Below are positions 22,888 to 34,587 of a stretch of DNA of 64,000 nucleotides, one piece after another (within the stretch, counting starts at the first letter, position 1; every line of letters starts with the position of its first letter). Made by a program: the position numbers and the translations under genes. The stretch is taken from contig CM043951.1 of NCBI GenBank assembly GCA_014529385.2, positions 113,134,469 through 113,198,468 on the forward strand, written 5' to 3'. The stretch is from Adiantum capillus-veneris (lineage: Eukaryota; Streptophyta; Polypodiopsida; Polypodiales; Pteridaceae). Under the pieces are notes generated by a model. That model made no database searches. It was given only the letters and a program-made list of their open reading frames with translations, and was not told the origin of the DNA.

Positions 22888-23242
22888 GACTCATAAGATC
22901 GATAGACTGACAAATTTAAAGACTTATCACACGGCTAAGATTCAACTTCAAAATAGACACAAGATCAAGATACTCAATTCAAAAGACTGGATTCTTTATT
23001 CACAAAGTGAATATTTACAAGGATGGCCTTACAAAAGAGGCTTAGGGTATCTCATCCTAACTTATTGTAAATTTTTGCAGCCTCTAAAGAATCTGCATAG
23101 CTGGATGACTTGGAATATGGTGATACAAAAGATGGGTGTTTGTAGTCACATTTTTACAATCTTCTAACTAATTGGTATAATACTTCTTATACTCATTGGA
23201 AATCGGAAAGTAAATTACAAGATCCAAATTCTTAGGGGTATT
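22888..23242 (-). other. C leader between the small ORF and gag
   Basis: AT-rich sequence with no supported gene or primer site. It lies between the stop of the interrupted small ORF (23243) and the gag start, and is probably an untranslated spacer. Confidence 0.5.
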
Positions 23243-23323
23243 CTAAGAAAAAGTTCTGATTCTTTGATATGGTATTATCTCCACCACTTTATCCCATACC
23301 CATTCGTTCAGGGGTTTCCCCGT
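23243..23323 (-). pseudogene. C upstream small ORF, C-terminal piece
   Basis: Twenty-six codons and a stop, ending IIPYQRIRTFS, after WVWDKVVE. The preceding part is at 46013-46331. X2 split the frame at the duplicated CCGT (23320-23323 and 46013-46016). Counting the duplication once, the two pieces join in frame. Confidence 0.6.
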
Positions 23324-24676
23324 TGTTGTGCAGTTCCGCTTCCATGAAAGGAAAAAGAGCAGAGAAATGTAAGCTAAGCTTCTTTGAAGCCTACACATTA
23401 AGTGAGCAGTGATGATCAGGGCTTGATAACAGGTCAAGTTTAATGATTAATGTATGCCAGATGCGGCTTAAAAGGGCCAACTCATGCCTTAATGATGCTA
23501 AAAAGGAGTATGCTTGAAGTGAGCACATATATGGGTTTATGATCCACAATTGCAGTGCTTGAAGTGCTCTACCGGCTTGTCTTTACGGCTCGTCGATTGG
23601 AGCTACAGTGAAGAAGTTATGGCAGTTTGAAGTTTGAGTCGATTGCAGATCCGTACCGGATTGGGCAACTGCAGTTGAGGTGATAGAAATATAATGAATG
23701 CACGGGCCTGAAGTGCTAACTTTGTGGAGCGCGTCGGTCTTTTGAGATCAGTGATCGGAGTCTTGGTCGCCTAGATATTGGCCGATGAAGATTCACCGGG
23801 GGCTAGCTCTGTATTAGTCCGTTCGGCTCGGACGGGGTACCATCTGGGAAATTTTGGCTCTCGATCGGATTTCGAAATGCAACAGAGTAAGTGCTCGACG
23901 AGAATCTTGTTTGAAATGTTATCTCATGTAGTGCATTGATAGTAGGGTATATTGTCAGCAGCAGTACTATGATAGTCTACATGTAAGTCAAATGTGGTGT
24001 ACGTCTCATAAAGTACAAAAAAATGCTTGAAGAGCTTCGTCTCTCTTCGAATGCAATGATTGCGGGATAACTCCAACAGAGGCAAGGCCAGGAAGCTAGA
24101 CAAATGCAATCACGTACCCTTATATCTTGAAGGCAAGCATCACCATGCAAAATGATGCGGGCATCAAAATTCATGAAGATATTGTTAGTCAAGGACTGCT
24201 GAAAGGAGTTGTGCTTGGCAATGCTTCGGCCGATAGGTATGCCAAATGTGATGCCCTTCAATGGTGTCCAAAGACAACCAAGCAAAGGCTGCCCAAGGGC
24301 TAGTGGCCACCCAAGGCCTGGAGGCCACCCAATAAATAATAGGCACTATGGCCGCCCGAAGATATAGGATGGTCGCCCGCCAATTAAACCCTTAAGGGTG
24401 TGTGAAAATCAAAGGAAAGAAAAAGCATGGCGTGTGACGAGAGACAGCGAGACGAGTGCAACATGGAGGAAATGAGCTCGCGCTGAGCAGCAGAGGGCTC
24501 GAATGAGGACGAAGCAGGAGAGAAAATTGCTCCCCGTGCCACAGTGCATAAATGCGGCACCACGAGTGGCGGATTTCGCGCTGGTCGGTTTTGGACTTGC
24601 CACGTCATGGAAGTCTCTCCCATGCCACGTCAGTCATGGCGCTGTGACTGCGTGGTGGGGCAAAACTAAGGAGGGC

Positions 24677-24685
24677 TATTATAAG
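24677..24685 (+). promoter_or_regulatory. Candidate TATA box of X2 LTR
   Basis: TATTATAAG in a G-rich context (GGGCTATTATAAGGGGGG). It is identical in the 3' LTR at 44780-44788 and followed by a purine-rich leader. Assigned by sequence and position only. Confidence 0.45.
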
Positions 24686-25525
24686 GGGGGCATCAACGAA
24701 AAGAGATATAGAAGACAAGACGAGAACGAAGGGAGAGAAGGGAGGAACCTCGAGCATAGCAAGCTCTCTCTCTCGAAGTGGGGGAGATGAGGTGTGCTCT
24801 CTCTCTCTCTCTCTCTCTCAAATCTTGGAGAGACGGCGTGCTCTCTCTCTCTCTCGGGCTTTTGCATGAGAAGGAGAGACGGCTCGATCTCTCTCTTGTC
24901 CTCATACAATCAAGATGCTCTTTCTCTCGTGCTTGAGAGAGCAAAGAGCCCAAGAAAGCAAAGCATTCGGGAGGAAGACAAGATCACCAAGCTATCTCTC
25001 TCTCGTACTCGGTTAGTAAAGGAAAGGAAACAACGTATCCCTCCCTCTCAAGCTTGAACTAGAAGCTTGAGCAAGCTGAGCATGAAGGAAAATTGGGAAG
25101 TCTAGAGCACGATGAGGCGAGCAGAACTAAGAAGCAAGCATAAGCTTTAAGCCTACATAAGTCGAGATTGAGCAAGTATAATACAAGGGAGCATAAGAAA
25201 AGGGATTCGAGTTGAAAAGGAATCGACCTAATTAAAGAAGCAGAAGGAAAGCACGAGGCAAGCCCAGCAAGGGTTAAGGAAATCGGAGCAATTGAAGAGC
25301 ATGAGGAAGTTAAAGCCTGTGTGCGGCAATTAAGCCAGTGCAAAGCATAAGGAGCAGAAAGCTACGGAATAATTGTTGGTAATTGAAGCATGAAAACTAA
25401 GGCATCGAAGTGAATTGAAGCTTGCAGAATCTGCGAGGTATTTGAAGCAGATAAAGCGCCATGAGGAAATTTCCATAATCGTCATCAACTAGAATTTGAT
25501 TTAACATTTTGTTAAGTCCGATGTT

Positions 25526-25609
25526 GTTAACGGCCCGGTTAATCCTGGAAACGGGATCTTAAACTCCTAGTTAGAAGATGATCCAAGTGACGGTGCTGTT
25601 AACAGCCCG
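25526..25609 (+). other. Paired GTTAAC-GCCCG motifs near the X LTR end
   Basis: GTTAACGGCCCG (25526-25537) and GTTAACAGCCCG (25598-25609) are 72 bp apart. They recur in the X2 3' LTR (45760-45771, 45832-45843) and both X1 LTRs. Function unknown. Confidence 0.6.
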
Positions 25610-25782
25610 CCTTCGCTAAGGACTAAGTAGTACTCAAAGTAATATGCAATTAATTGATGATTGCGGTGATTTCTAGATTCAGTTACATCTGTTGTTCTTG
25701 TTCTCTCTCTTTCACACCTCCCACAACCAAAGGCCCAACTCCTGCCCGACTCACTTAGGGAACACATATCCCCTGACATCTT

Positions 25783-25800
25783 TGGTGAACCCGACGTGAA
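25783..25800 (+). other. X2 primer-binding site (tRNA-Trp)
   Basis: TGGTGAACCCGACGTGAA, four bases after the LTR end. As I recall plant nuclear tRNA-Trp, its 3' end including CCA is complementary over all 18 bases. Most plant retrotransposons use initiator-Met instead, as H, C, K1 and K2 do here. Confidence 0.78.
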
Positions 25801-25823
25801 ACGAGCCGCGATGGGAGGTAAAG

Positions 25824-27775
25824 ATGGAGAATTTAGAGCAGATGATGAAGATGATTGCAGAGTTAAGTGCGAATGGTTTTGATGATAAGTCAACAATTCC
25901 AGATTTTTTGAAGATGCCTCAATTGGTTCAAGGATCTCTGCTTGAAATGGAGACCATAAAGAAGAAAATTCAAATGGATGAAGCTTTGCATGCAGCTTTA
26001 GATGCAGTATACGACGAGAGAAGACTCTTTGATGGATACGATCCAGAGGGCTACCTTGAGTGCTATGAAGTGGAGACCAAGGTAAGAGTGATACCAGAAG
26101 AATTGATGATCAAATCTTTTGAGCAGTTAGTGAGTTCAGATGTGAAGGAGTAGATTCAAGAAGTTACCAAAGCTTGCAACGATGACTGGGAGTATTTCAA
26201 AGAAGCTATTGTGCAAGTACGTTATGAGAAGTATGAAAACTATCAAGAACACAGTTCAAGTCTACCAGACTACGTAGATATTCGAGGACAAATACGATCA
26301 AAGTTAGAAGCTGTGATTGATGGGTTTATTGTGCAGGATGCTACCTTCTTACAGGCTAATGATGAAGACATAGTTCAAGCTGTGTATGCAAAGTTGGGTT
26401 TTGCAGATGTTGTGCATGAAGTAGAAGTCTTTGAGGGTGAGGCTTTACATCTTTGGGATACACAGAATGAATTTTGCAAAGAGACTATGCATGCAGTACA
26501 TGAAGAAAAGAAATCAGGGGATTAAAATAGTGAAGTGGCTAAAGCTCAAGAAGAAATTTTGCAGGTAAATGAGTGCAACCAAATTCAAGTAGACATGCAA
26601 GAAGATTCAATTACAACTGATACTTTTGCTATTGAACCAGAATTAGAGCAAAATTTTTCTGGTGAAAATTCTACCATAGAGGTGATTGAAGATACTGGTA
26701 CAGGTTTTGCCAAAGAGTTGATTGATGATACAGATGTCATAGGTCAAAGCAGGGCTATTGTTGAAAGCAGCAAGACCATGGTTTGTGGTATACCAGATTT
26801 GCCGAATTTGGATGTACCAGATTTTGAGGACTTGGCTAAGCAAGAGTATGTGCTTGATTCAGAGGGGGTCGAACTCCTTCATTGACAAGTTTTTGTGAAG
26901 CACAACTACAGAAGTGGGAAATTGGTCTTGAATGTGATGATAATGAATCAGAGGGGGTGTAGACTCCTTCTTTGAAAAGTTTCTATGACCTTGAGCTACC
27001 GATTTGGCATATTGGTCCTGAATTTGTTGATGGTGATTTAGAGAGGGAGCAAACTTCTTCTCTATCGAGAATTTGTGACACAGGGCTCACACTATGGCAT
27101 AATGATCATGAACTTGATGATGCTGATTCAGAGGGGGTGCATAGTGAAGTGCAATCTCTTGTTGTTAAATATGATTGGTTTCATTGTGCCGATGATACAG
27201 ACAGGGCAGTAGATGAAATTTTTAATGTGCATGCAGAACTTTGTGCTATAGAAGTGCAAAGATATCTGGTTGAGGGTGAAAGACTTGAAGAGCAGTTTAC
27301 TGCAGATGCGTTTAGTATGCATGTCATATGTGAAAATGCTCGTTTATTGCAACAACCTAGGGTGTACATGATTGAGGAACCTTCTCAAGTGGTGGACCTA
27401 GATCTTATGTTCTTATTGGATGAAGCTTTGGAAGGGTTCTCAAATACAGATGCTAAGGATACCAATCAATCTATAATCATGCATGAGCAAGTTTGTTCAG
27501 ATGCAGCTGATGATGAACTTATGCAACTGTTGGATGATGCTCTACTTGATTTTAAGCCTCTACAAGATAGAGAATTGTTTTCTGATGCATCTTTTGAGCC
27601 TAATAAAGAAAGTTTTTCCAGAGACTTGATGTATTCAAATATGCATGATTGGGATTCTAATACTAGTGAGAGTGAAGGTGAACTGCCAATGCTTTTACCT
27701 ATGATTGATGATCGACAATTGGATGAGACAATTGCACAGGGGATATGGCAGTATCTGATGCTATATGGAATCTGA
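25824..27775 (+). pseudogene. X2 long internal reading frame, unknown acidic protein
   Basis: The counterpart of the X1 frame, beginning at the ATG 24 bases after the primer site. About 650 codons; function not recognised. One frame is open from 25824 with stops TAG at 26151-26153 and TAA at 26523-26525. A one-base loss near 26869, inside the first 90-bp repeat, moves it to the frame that runs to 27775, with another TAG near 26957. Visible features are a predicted helical, acidic N-terminal half (EQMMKMIAEL, DAVYDERRLFDGYDPEGYLE), a SKLEAVIDG block, three tandem 30-residue repeats, a HAELCAIEVQRY block and two DLMFLLDEALEGF-like motifs. No signal peptide or membrane segment is evident. It could be a strongly diverged Gag, but it lacks a zinc knuckle. 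Confidence 0.6.
26856..27125 (+). repeat. 90-bp tandem coding repeats in X2
   Basis: Three degenerate 90-bp units starting at 26856, 26945 and 27035, plus the start of a fourth at 27125. They encode 30-residue repeats opening with D/E-SEGV, then TPSL and a W-H/E-I core. The first unit has lost one base, which causes the frameshift of the X2 frame. Confidence 0.75.
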
Positions 27776-28038
27776 TGTTACCTTATGATGTAGGGGATTT
27801 TGAGCTAGATTTTGACCCAGGAGGTGATAGATATATGCATGATCCTAGGCAATTGACTTATATGTCATATGATCCAAGCGGTTTGTATAAAGATTTGTGG
27901 GCTAATTTATATTTATGCTTTATTGAGTGGAAATTCTTGTACTTTCCCTATGATCCTGGAGGATGGTGCACTTCTTTTAAAGGAATGCTCACAGTGGGAC
28001 AAATGATCGGGTTTTCGTTTGATCTCGGGGGCTACTGA
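27745..28038 (+). pseudogene. X2 DPGG-repeat reading frame
   Basis: It overlaps the end of the main frame by 31 bases in the -1 frame, as in X1. It encodes FDPGGDRY, YDPSGLY, YDPGGWC and FDLGGY motifs and the conserved FKGMLTVGQM segment. The motif order and spacing match 13871-14194 of X1. No known domain recognised. Confidence 0.55.
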
Positions 28039-28617
28039 AGTGCAAGTTCCAAATTTGAAGAGTACCAGTTATCTGTTGTAGCAGGTTGCATGGTACAAGT
28101 TGTCTAGATTTATGCTGAGTCAGGAGAGTTTTGGTTAGGCATTCAATAAGATTACATGGCTGGCTTCCGATTGACTTCTTTGAACAATTGCTGAAGTATC
28201 TTTACATCTTTTGAGTTGGTTCTGCTACCAGAACTTGAGGTAAAGAACTTGACGGCCATTCTGTGTGCAGACAGAGTAAGGCATACTTGAGCTTGACAGG
28301 GTTCCTTAAAGAGAGCTTAATGGTCAATCCGTGTGCATCATTAACTGGAGCACTTGAGTCTGGAGGGGTATTAAACTGGTTTTTCATAATTAAATGCTTT
28401 GAAGATACGGCAGATACAGTTCAGAGATTTTTGATGGACAGCTACCTAATGATTAAGCTAAAACATTGATGATAGGGTATAAGCCTTATTTTATTTTTCA
28501 TATGTTTACTAGTTACGTGAGTCTAATGATGGGAAAGAGCATAGGGTACCCATAGCAGATGCAGATTGAAGTGCTATTGGCACAGATCGGAGGTTGTGCA
28601 GGTTCAGACGGGGTGGA
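28039..28617 (+). other. X2 untranslated interior and polypurine tract
   Basis: Collinear with 14195-14732 of X1. There is no supported ORF. It ends in CAGACGGGGTGGA (about 28605-28617) next to the 3' LTR, the likely polypurine tract. Confidence 0.6.
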
Positions 28618-29742
28618 TGTCGTGCAGTTTCGCTTCCATGAAAGGAAAAAGAGCAGAGAAATGTAATCTAAGCTTCTTTGAAGCCTACACATTAAGTGAG
28701 CAATGATCAGGGCTTGATAACAGATCAAGTTTAATGATTAATGTATGCCAGATGCGGCTTAAAAGGTCCAACTCATGCCTTAATGATGCTAAAAAGGAGT
28801 ATGCTTGAAGTGAGCACATACATGACTTTATGATCCACAATTGCAGTGCTTGAAGTGCTCTACCGTCCTGCCTTTACGGCTTGTCGATTGGAGCTACAGT
28901 GAAGAAGTTATGGCAGTTTGAAGTTTGAGTCGATTGCAGATCCATACTGGATTGGGCAACTGCAGCTGAGGTGACAGAAATATAATGAATGCACGGGCCT
29001 GAAGTGCTAACTTTGTGGAGCGCGTCAATCTTTTCAGATCAGTGATGATCGACGTCTCGGTCGCCAAGATATTGGCCGATGAAGATTCACCGGGGGCCGG
29101 CTCCGTATCAGTCAGGTCGGCTCGGACGGGGTGCCATATGGGAGATTTTGGCTCTCGACCGGATTTTGAAATGCAACAGAGTAAGTGCGCGATGAGAATG
29201 TTGTCCGAAATGTTATCTTCTGCAGTGAATTGATAGTAGGGTATATTGTCAGCAGCAGTGTACTATGATAGTCTACATGTAAGTCAAATGTGGTGTAGGT
29301 CTCATAAAGTACAAAAAAATGCTTGAAGAGCTTCGTGTTCGGAATTTCATCTCTTGGAATGCAATGATTACGGGATAACTCCAACAGAGGCAGGGCCAGG
29401 AAGCTGGACAAATGCAATCGCGTACGCTTATATCTTGAAGGCAAGCATCACCATGCAAAATGATGTGGGGATCGAAATTCATGAAGATATTGTTAGTCAA
29501 GGACTGCGAAAGGAGTTGTGCTTGGTAATGCTTCGGCCGATAGGTATGCCAAATGTAATGCCCTTCAATGGTGTCCAAAGACAACCAAGCAAAGGCCGCC
29601 CAAGGGCTGGAGGCCGCCTAATAAATAATTGGCACTATGGCCGCCCGAAGATATAGGATGGTCGCCCACCAATTAAACCCTTAAGGGTGTGTGAAAAGCA
29701 AAGGAAAGAAAAAGCATGGAGTGTGGCGAGAGACAGCGAGAC
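28618..29742 (+). repeat. X2 3' LTR, left part
   Basis: Matches 23324 onward. It is cut at GAGAC (29738-29742) by insertion of K2 and resumes at 44556 after the second GAGAC (44551-44555). Confidence 0.87.
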
Positions 29743-30506
29743 TGCTAGGAAATAAGACGTAGCTAAATAGATATTTGAGTAGATTACTTAATGGAGAGAG
29801 ATAGATTTCACAAACAGAAGATTATAGAGTAGAGAGAGAGAGAGTACACACGATATACGTGGTTCACCCAATCTGGGTTATGTCCACGGGAAAGCAGCCA
29901 CTCAATGGCTTTAGTACTTCAAAACAAGAAGTAGTTTACAAAGGGATTATACCCTTAATGGAGCTCCTGCCTTGCTTCACTCTCACCACCTCACACTCAC
30001 CTTGTTGCATCAACTTTACACTATAAAATGTGTGTAGAAATGGCCTCCTTTTATAGGCCAAAAGGGCTGCCCTCTCTCATGAGAGGCAGCCATGTGTAGC
30101 CGCCCTTATGTAGATAAGTCCAAATCCGACCCTCCAATCCGCCCATGTGTGGCCGCCCTTGAGAAGACAAGTCCGCTTTTGAATTCGGCCATCGGCCACC
30201 GGCCATTTACTTCCGACCACCATCCACCGTCCATTGACTACTGGCCACCGGCCAACCGACGGTTGTTTTCCGACCACTTTCTGACCGCGCCGTCCGGCCA
30301 TAATATTCCGACGAGGGGGAAAAAAAGTCTCGGGGGCTTCCGTCCCCGAGGCCCCTAAAGTTGCCCCTGATTTTTGGCCGTGAATTTTGGTTTCCTCCGA
30401 GTGATTTTCCTTCACGCACGATGGCTTCTCCTCAAAATGGGGGCCTTACAAATGTGCGCTTTTACCACAGAAAATTACAAGGGTAAATTAGGCTCCATAC
30501 TTAACA
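29743..30506 (-). repeat. K2 3' LTR
   Basis: A 764-bp LTR whose partner is 43792-44550. It begins TGCTAGGAAATAAG on the plus strand where its partner has TGTTAGG. TATAAAAG is kept on the minus strand at 30048-30055. It contains the family GGCCGG-rich minisatellite and a short GA run. The polypurine tract is at 30507-30517. Confidence 0.92.
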
Positions 30507-30566
30507 ATCTCCCACTTGGAGACTGATCTCCAAACCAAACCTGTGACTGCTTTCCATTCTGGCTTC

Positions 30567-33500
30567 TTATCCTTGAATGCCCATTGAAGATTTGAAAAAG
30601 CTCAACTTCTCCTTGTTGACCACCTTTGTAAACATGTCTGTAGGATTTTCACTTGTATGCACCTTTCCTAGCTTTAGCTATCCCTCTTCCAAAAGAGTGC
30701 GTATGAAGTGATATCTCACCTCAATGTGCTTTGTCCTTGAATGAAAGGCTGAGTTCTTCGCAAGATTGATAGCGCTTTGGCTATCACTGTACAAGACACA
30801 ATTGTCTTGTTTGAATCCAAGCTCTTCTAAGAATCTGTGAAGCCACAGAATTTCTTTGCTTGCCTCCGTCATTGCTACATACTCTGCTTCCGTGGTAGAA
30901 AGTGAAACCACTTTCTGCAGCTTTGAAGCCCAGCTTACTGTTGTGCCTCCAACTGTGAACACATAGCCAGTAGTGCTCCTTCGAGTATCTTTGTCACCTG
31001 CCATATCTGCATCAGCATACCCTTCTAGAAAAATATCAGTTCCTCCAAAATACAACGCATTTGTTGTTGTCCCTTTTAGATACCTAAGTATCCACTTCAC
31101 ATCTTGCCAATGCTCTTCACCTGGGTTGTCCATGAGCCTACTCATAACACCCTGTCTGGCCTTGTCTACACCATAACATACATTAGAGAACCTACCGCTG
31201 CAGCATATGGAACTTTAGAAATATAGGCTATCTCCTCTTGTGTCTTTGGACACATATCCTTTGTTAGTTTAAAGTGACCAGCCAAAGGTGTAGAAAGTGG
31301 TTTTTCATTTTGCATTGCAAACCTTTCTAGTACCTTCTTGATGTAATCTTCTTGAGATAGCTTTATTGTCTTCTTCGTCCTATCCCTTGATATTTTCATA
31401 CCAAGCATCCTCTTTGCAGCACCTAAATCTTTCATTGAAAAAGATTTAGATAGCTCCTCTTTTAGGTCTTTGATGTCCTGCATGTTAGCACTTGCAATCA
31501 ACATGTCATCAACATACAACATTAGGATGATGAATTTCCCATCTCCCAAATTCTTCGTGTAGACGCAGTGATCCGAGTTGCATCTTGTGAATCCATGATC
31601 CAACATCCATCGATCAAACTTCAAGTACCATTGTCTTGATGCTTGCTTTAAACCACACAAGCTCTTCTTTAATCTGCAAACCATTTTCTCTTTACCTTTT
31701 ACTTCATACCCCTTTGGTTGAAGCATATAGATTTCCTCCTCTAAGTCACCGTGAGGGAATTCCATATTTACATCCATTTTCTCGAGATTTAGATCATGAG
31801 CAGCCACAAGGCTTAAGACAAGCCTAATTGAGTTCATTTTTACAACAGGAGAAAATATTTCATTGAAGTCAATACCTTTCTTTTGATAGAACCCTTTTAC
31901 CACAAGCCTAGACTTGTACCTCTTCTTCCCACCTTCTTCTTCCTTCACCTTGTACACCCATTTGTTTTGAAGTGCCCGCTTACCTTTAGCCAACTCAACC
32001 GAATCCCATGTTTGGTTGCGATGTAGTGAGTCCATCTCCATTTGCATGCTCTTCGTCCATTCGTCTTTGGATTCATGTTGCATAGCTTCTTCGTATGATT
32101 CCGGCTCTCCAGAATCTGAGATCAAGAGATGGTTGAAGGAAGGAACAAACCTTTCTGGAGGTCTACTTGCTCTTGTAGATCTTCGGGGAATAGGTTAAGG
32201 CTCCTCATTTGGTTGACGTTGTTGCACATTTTCACCGTTTGCAGTCCTTGAGTCTTCATCGTCCTCAAGCTCCATGTACTCACCACTTGTTTCTTTTGTT
32301 TGTTTTCTTTCCAAGTAATCTTTGTACATATTTTGTTCGTTAAAAATTACATCCCTACTCCTTAAGATTTTACCATCTTCAGGATTCCACAGGCGATACC
32401 CAAAGTCACCTTCTCCATAGCCAATGAAGAAACACTTTTTGGACTTTGCATCTAGCTTTGATCTTAGGCTTCTATCTATGTGCATGAAAGCCTCACACCC
32501 AAAAAGTTTGAGAAATGCATAATTCACCGGTTTACCCTTCCATGCCTCTTTTGGAACTCCCCCATCCAATGCCGTTGAGGGTGAACGATTGATTAAGTAC
32601 ACAGACGTACTTACAGCTTCCGCCCAAAGCTCAAGCGGTAGGCCTGCATGTAGCCGCATGCTTCGTGCTCGCTCCATGATTGTCATGTTCATCCTTTGCA
32701 AAATCCCATTTTGTTGAGGTGTCCTTGGGGTTGTCCTTTGCCTCCGAATGCCATTGCTAGCACAAAAGCTTTCAAAAGCTTGGCTGCAATATTCACCTCC
32801 ATTGTCGGATCTGAGGCATTTAACCTTGGTACCTGTTTCATTCTCCACAAAGGCTTTCCATCTTTGAAATATGGAAAATACATCGGATTTATTCTTCATG
32901 ACATAAACCCATGTTTTTCTAGTCGCATCGTCTATGAATGTTACATAGTACATACTACAATCAGCCACCAAGTGATGGTGTACTTATAGGACCCCAAACA
33001 TCAGAATGAACCAACTCAAGTTTTTTATTTTTTCTTTCATTTCCTAATTTTGAAATTTTACCCTCTTTTGTTTACCATAAACACAGTCTTCACAGAACTC
33101 TAAGTCCACTTCTTTCAAACCTGGTAGAAGCTTCTTTGTTTGAAGGATTTGCATTCCTTTGGCACTCATATACCCAAGTCGGTAGTGCCACACCGCACTA
33201 TCAACTTCTATAGTTGCTGCACAAGCTGAAGGTTGCGTACTAACCGTACACAAGTAAAGTGTACCGACCTTTTCTCCCTTGGCAACCACCAAAGATCCCT
33301 TTGAGATCTTCCACCGTTTGTTTCCGAATGCAATGTTGTGACCTTCATCGTCCAATTATCCTGTAGAGATCAAATTTTTGCGAAGAGAAGGAACATGCCT
33401 AACATCTTTAAGCTTCCATTCATTTCCGTTAGTAGTTTTGACAGAAACTATACCTTTGCCGACAATCTCACAAGCTTCATCATCTCCCAAGTATACATAC

Positions 33501-34335
33501 CCAAAATTACCTTTGGTGTAGTCTTGGAAATGTTGCTTGTGTGGTGTCGCATGGAATGAAGCCCCGGAATCTAGTATCCATGAATCAGATACATTGTCTA
33601 ATGAAAGAATTAGAGCATCTTGCTCTACTTTACCTGCCACATTGGCCTCCGATGTTGGCTTGTTGTCTTGAGACTCTATCTCCTTCTTCTTCTTGGACCA
33701 GCAATCCTTCTTGACGTGGCCCTTCTTGCCACAGTTCCAACATTCAAGAACTGACTTTGTGTGTGACTTGCTTTGTCTTGATCCATCACGACCCTTTTGG
33801 TTTTTGAACCTCTTCTTAGGCCTTCCTCTTGTTTCTACTGACAGTGCAGCACTTGATGACTCTCCGGTGATTCTCCTTCGCATTTCCTCGCTTAGGAGAA
33901 CACCCACAATATCATCAAACTTAAGAGTATTTGTACCAGATATAGAATTACTTACAGCCATCACAAGGCTGTCCCAACTATTCGGTAGAGATGATAGTAT
34001 AAGGAGAGCTCGCACTTCATCATCAAAATTTATTTTCACTGATCGAAGTTGACTTATGTTTGTGTTAAAGTCATTTAGGTGTTCTGCAACTGAACCATTA
34101 TCTATTATCTTTAGATTGAACAAGCGCTTCATAAGAAATACCTTATTGGATGCTGATGGTTTCTCGTACAAGTCGTCAAGTGACTTCATCAAGTCCTCCA
34201 TGGTCTTCATCTCCGAAACATTGAAGGCCACCGTTCACGCCAAGCTTAACCGGATTGTTCCCAGTGCCTTTCGATCAAGGACAATCCATGCTTCATCTAC
34301 CATCGTTGTGGGCTTCTTTGCAAGACCGCCTAGTG
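30567..34335 (-). pseudogene. K2 gag-pol, main part
   Basis: The same polyprotein as K1 in heavily damaged form. The Gag end and CCHC knuckle (CWNCGKKGHVKKDC) and the protease DSGASFHATP are in 33356-34231. The integrase zinc region is in 33044-33355 and the integrase core in 32195-32971 (LRSDNGGEYCSQ, TPRTPQQNGILQRMN). RT is in 31166-32125 (YVDDML) and RNase H in 30678-31145 (YADADMAGDKDTRRSTTGY, STTEAEY). The glutamate after NGIL in integrase is a Gln. Stops include a TGA near 34236, a CAA-to-TAA near 33357, a CAA-to-TAA near 32194 and a TGG-to-TAG near 31166. Indels lie near 33045, 32975 and 31150. The gag start is beyond W at 43617-43718. Confidence 0.9.
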
Positions 34336-34339
34336 GCAA

Positions 34340-34548
34340 TGACGGGAGCAAAGCGAACCCCGAACCCTGACGGCCTCTAAAACACCGGGGACCGAATGGC
34401 GCGCCTCAAGCATGTCATGGTAAAGCAAACAGGGGCACCACCTAGCTTCAGCGGCTAGGACGCAAACAACACACCACCATAACAAAGTTTTCATCCAAGA
34501 GAGATGGATGCTTGGGAGTAATGATGAAGAGGAAAGGGAATGAGATCA

Positions 34549-34587
<39 letters not shown>

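Larger units (their letters stand above)
23324..25778 (+). repeat. X2 5' LTR
   Basis: A 2,455-bp LTR running from TGTTGTGCAGTTCCGC to ATATCCCCTGACA. Its copy is 28618-29742 plus 44556-46012. Its first 900 bp are shared with the X1 LTRs, then it diverges before the last 250 bp match again. It contains GA/CT-rich runs downstream of the TATA box. ORFs here are not conserved. Confidence 0.85.

Noticed and set aside
33693-34052. Plus-strand ORFs opposite K2 gag (and similar ORFs opposite K1, W and Z)
   Set aside because: Antisense shadows of gag-pol frames without independent support.
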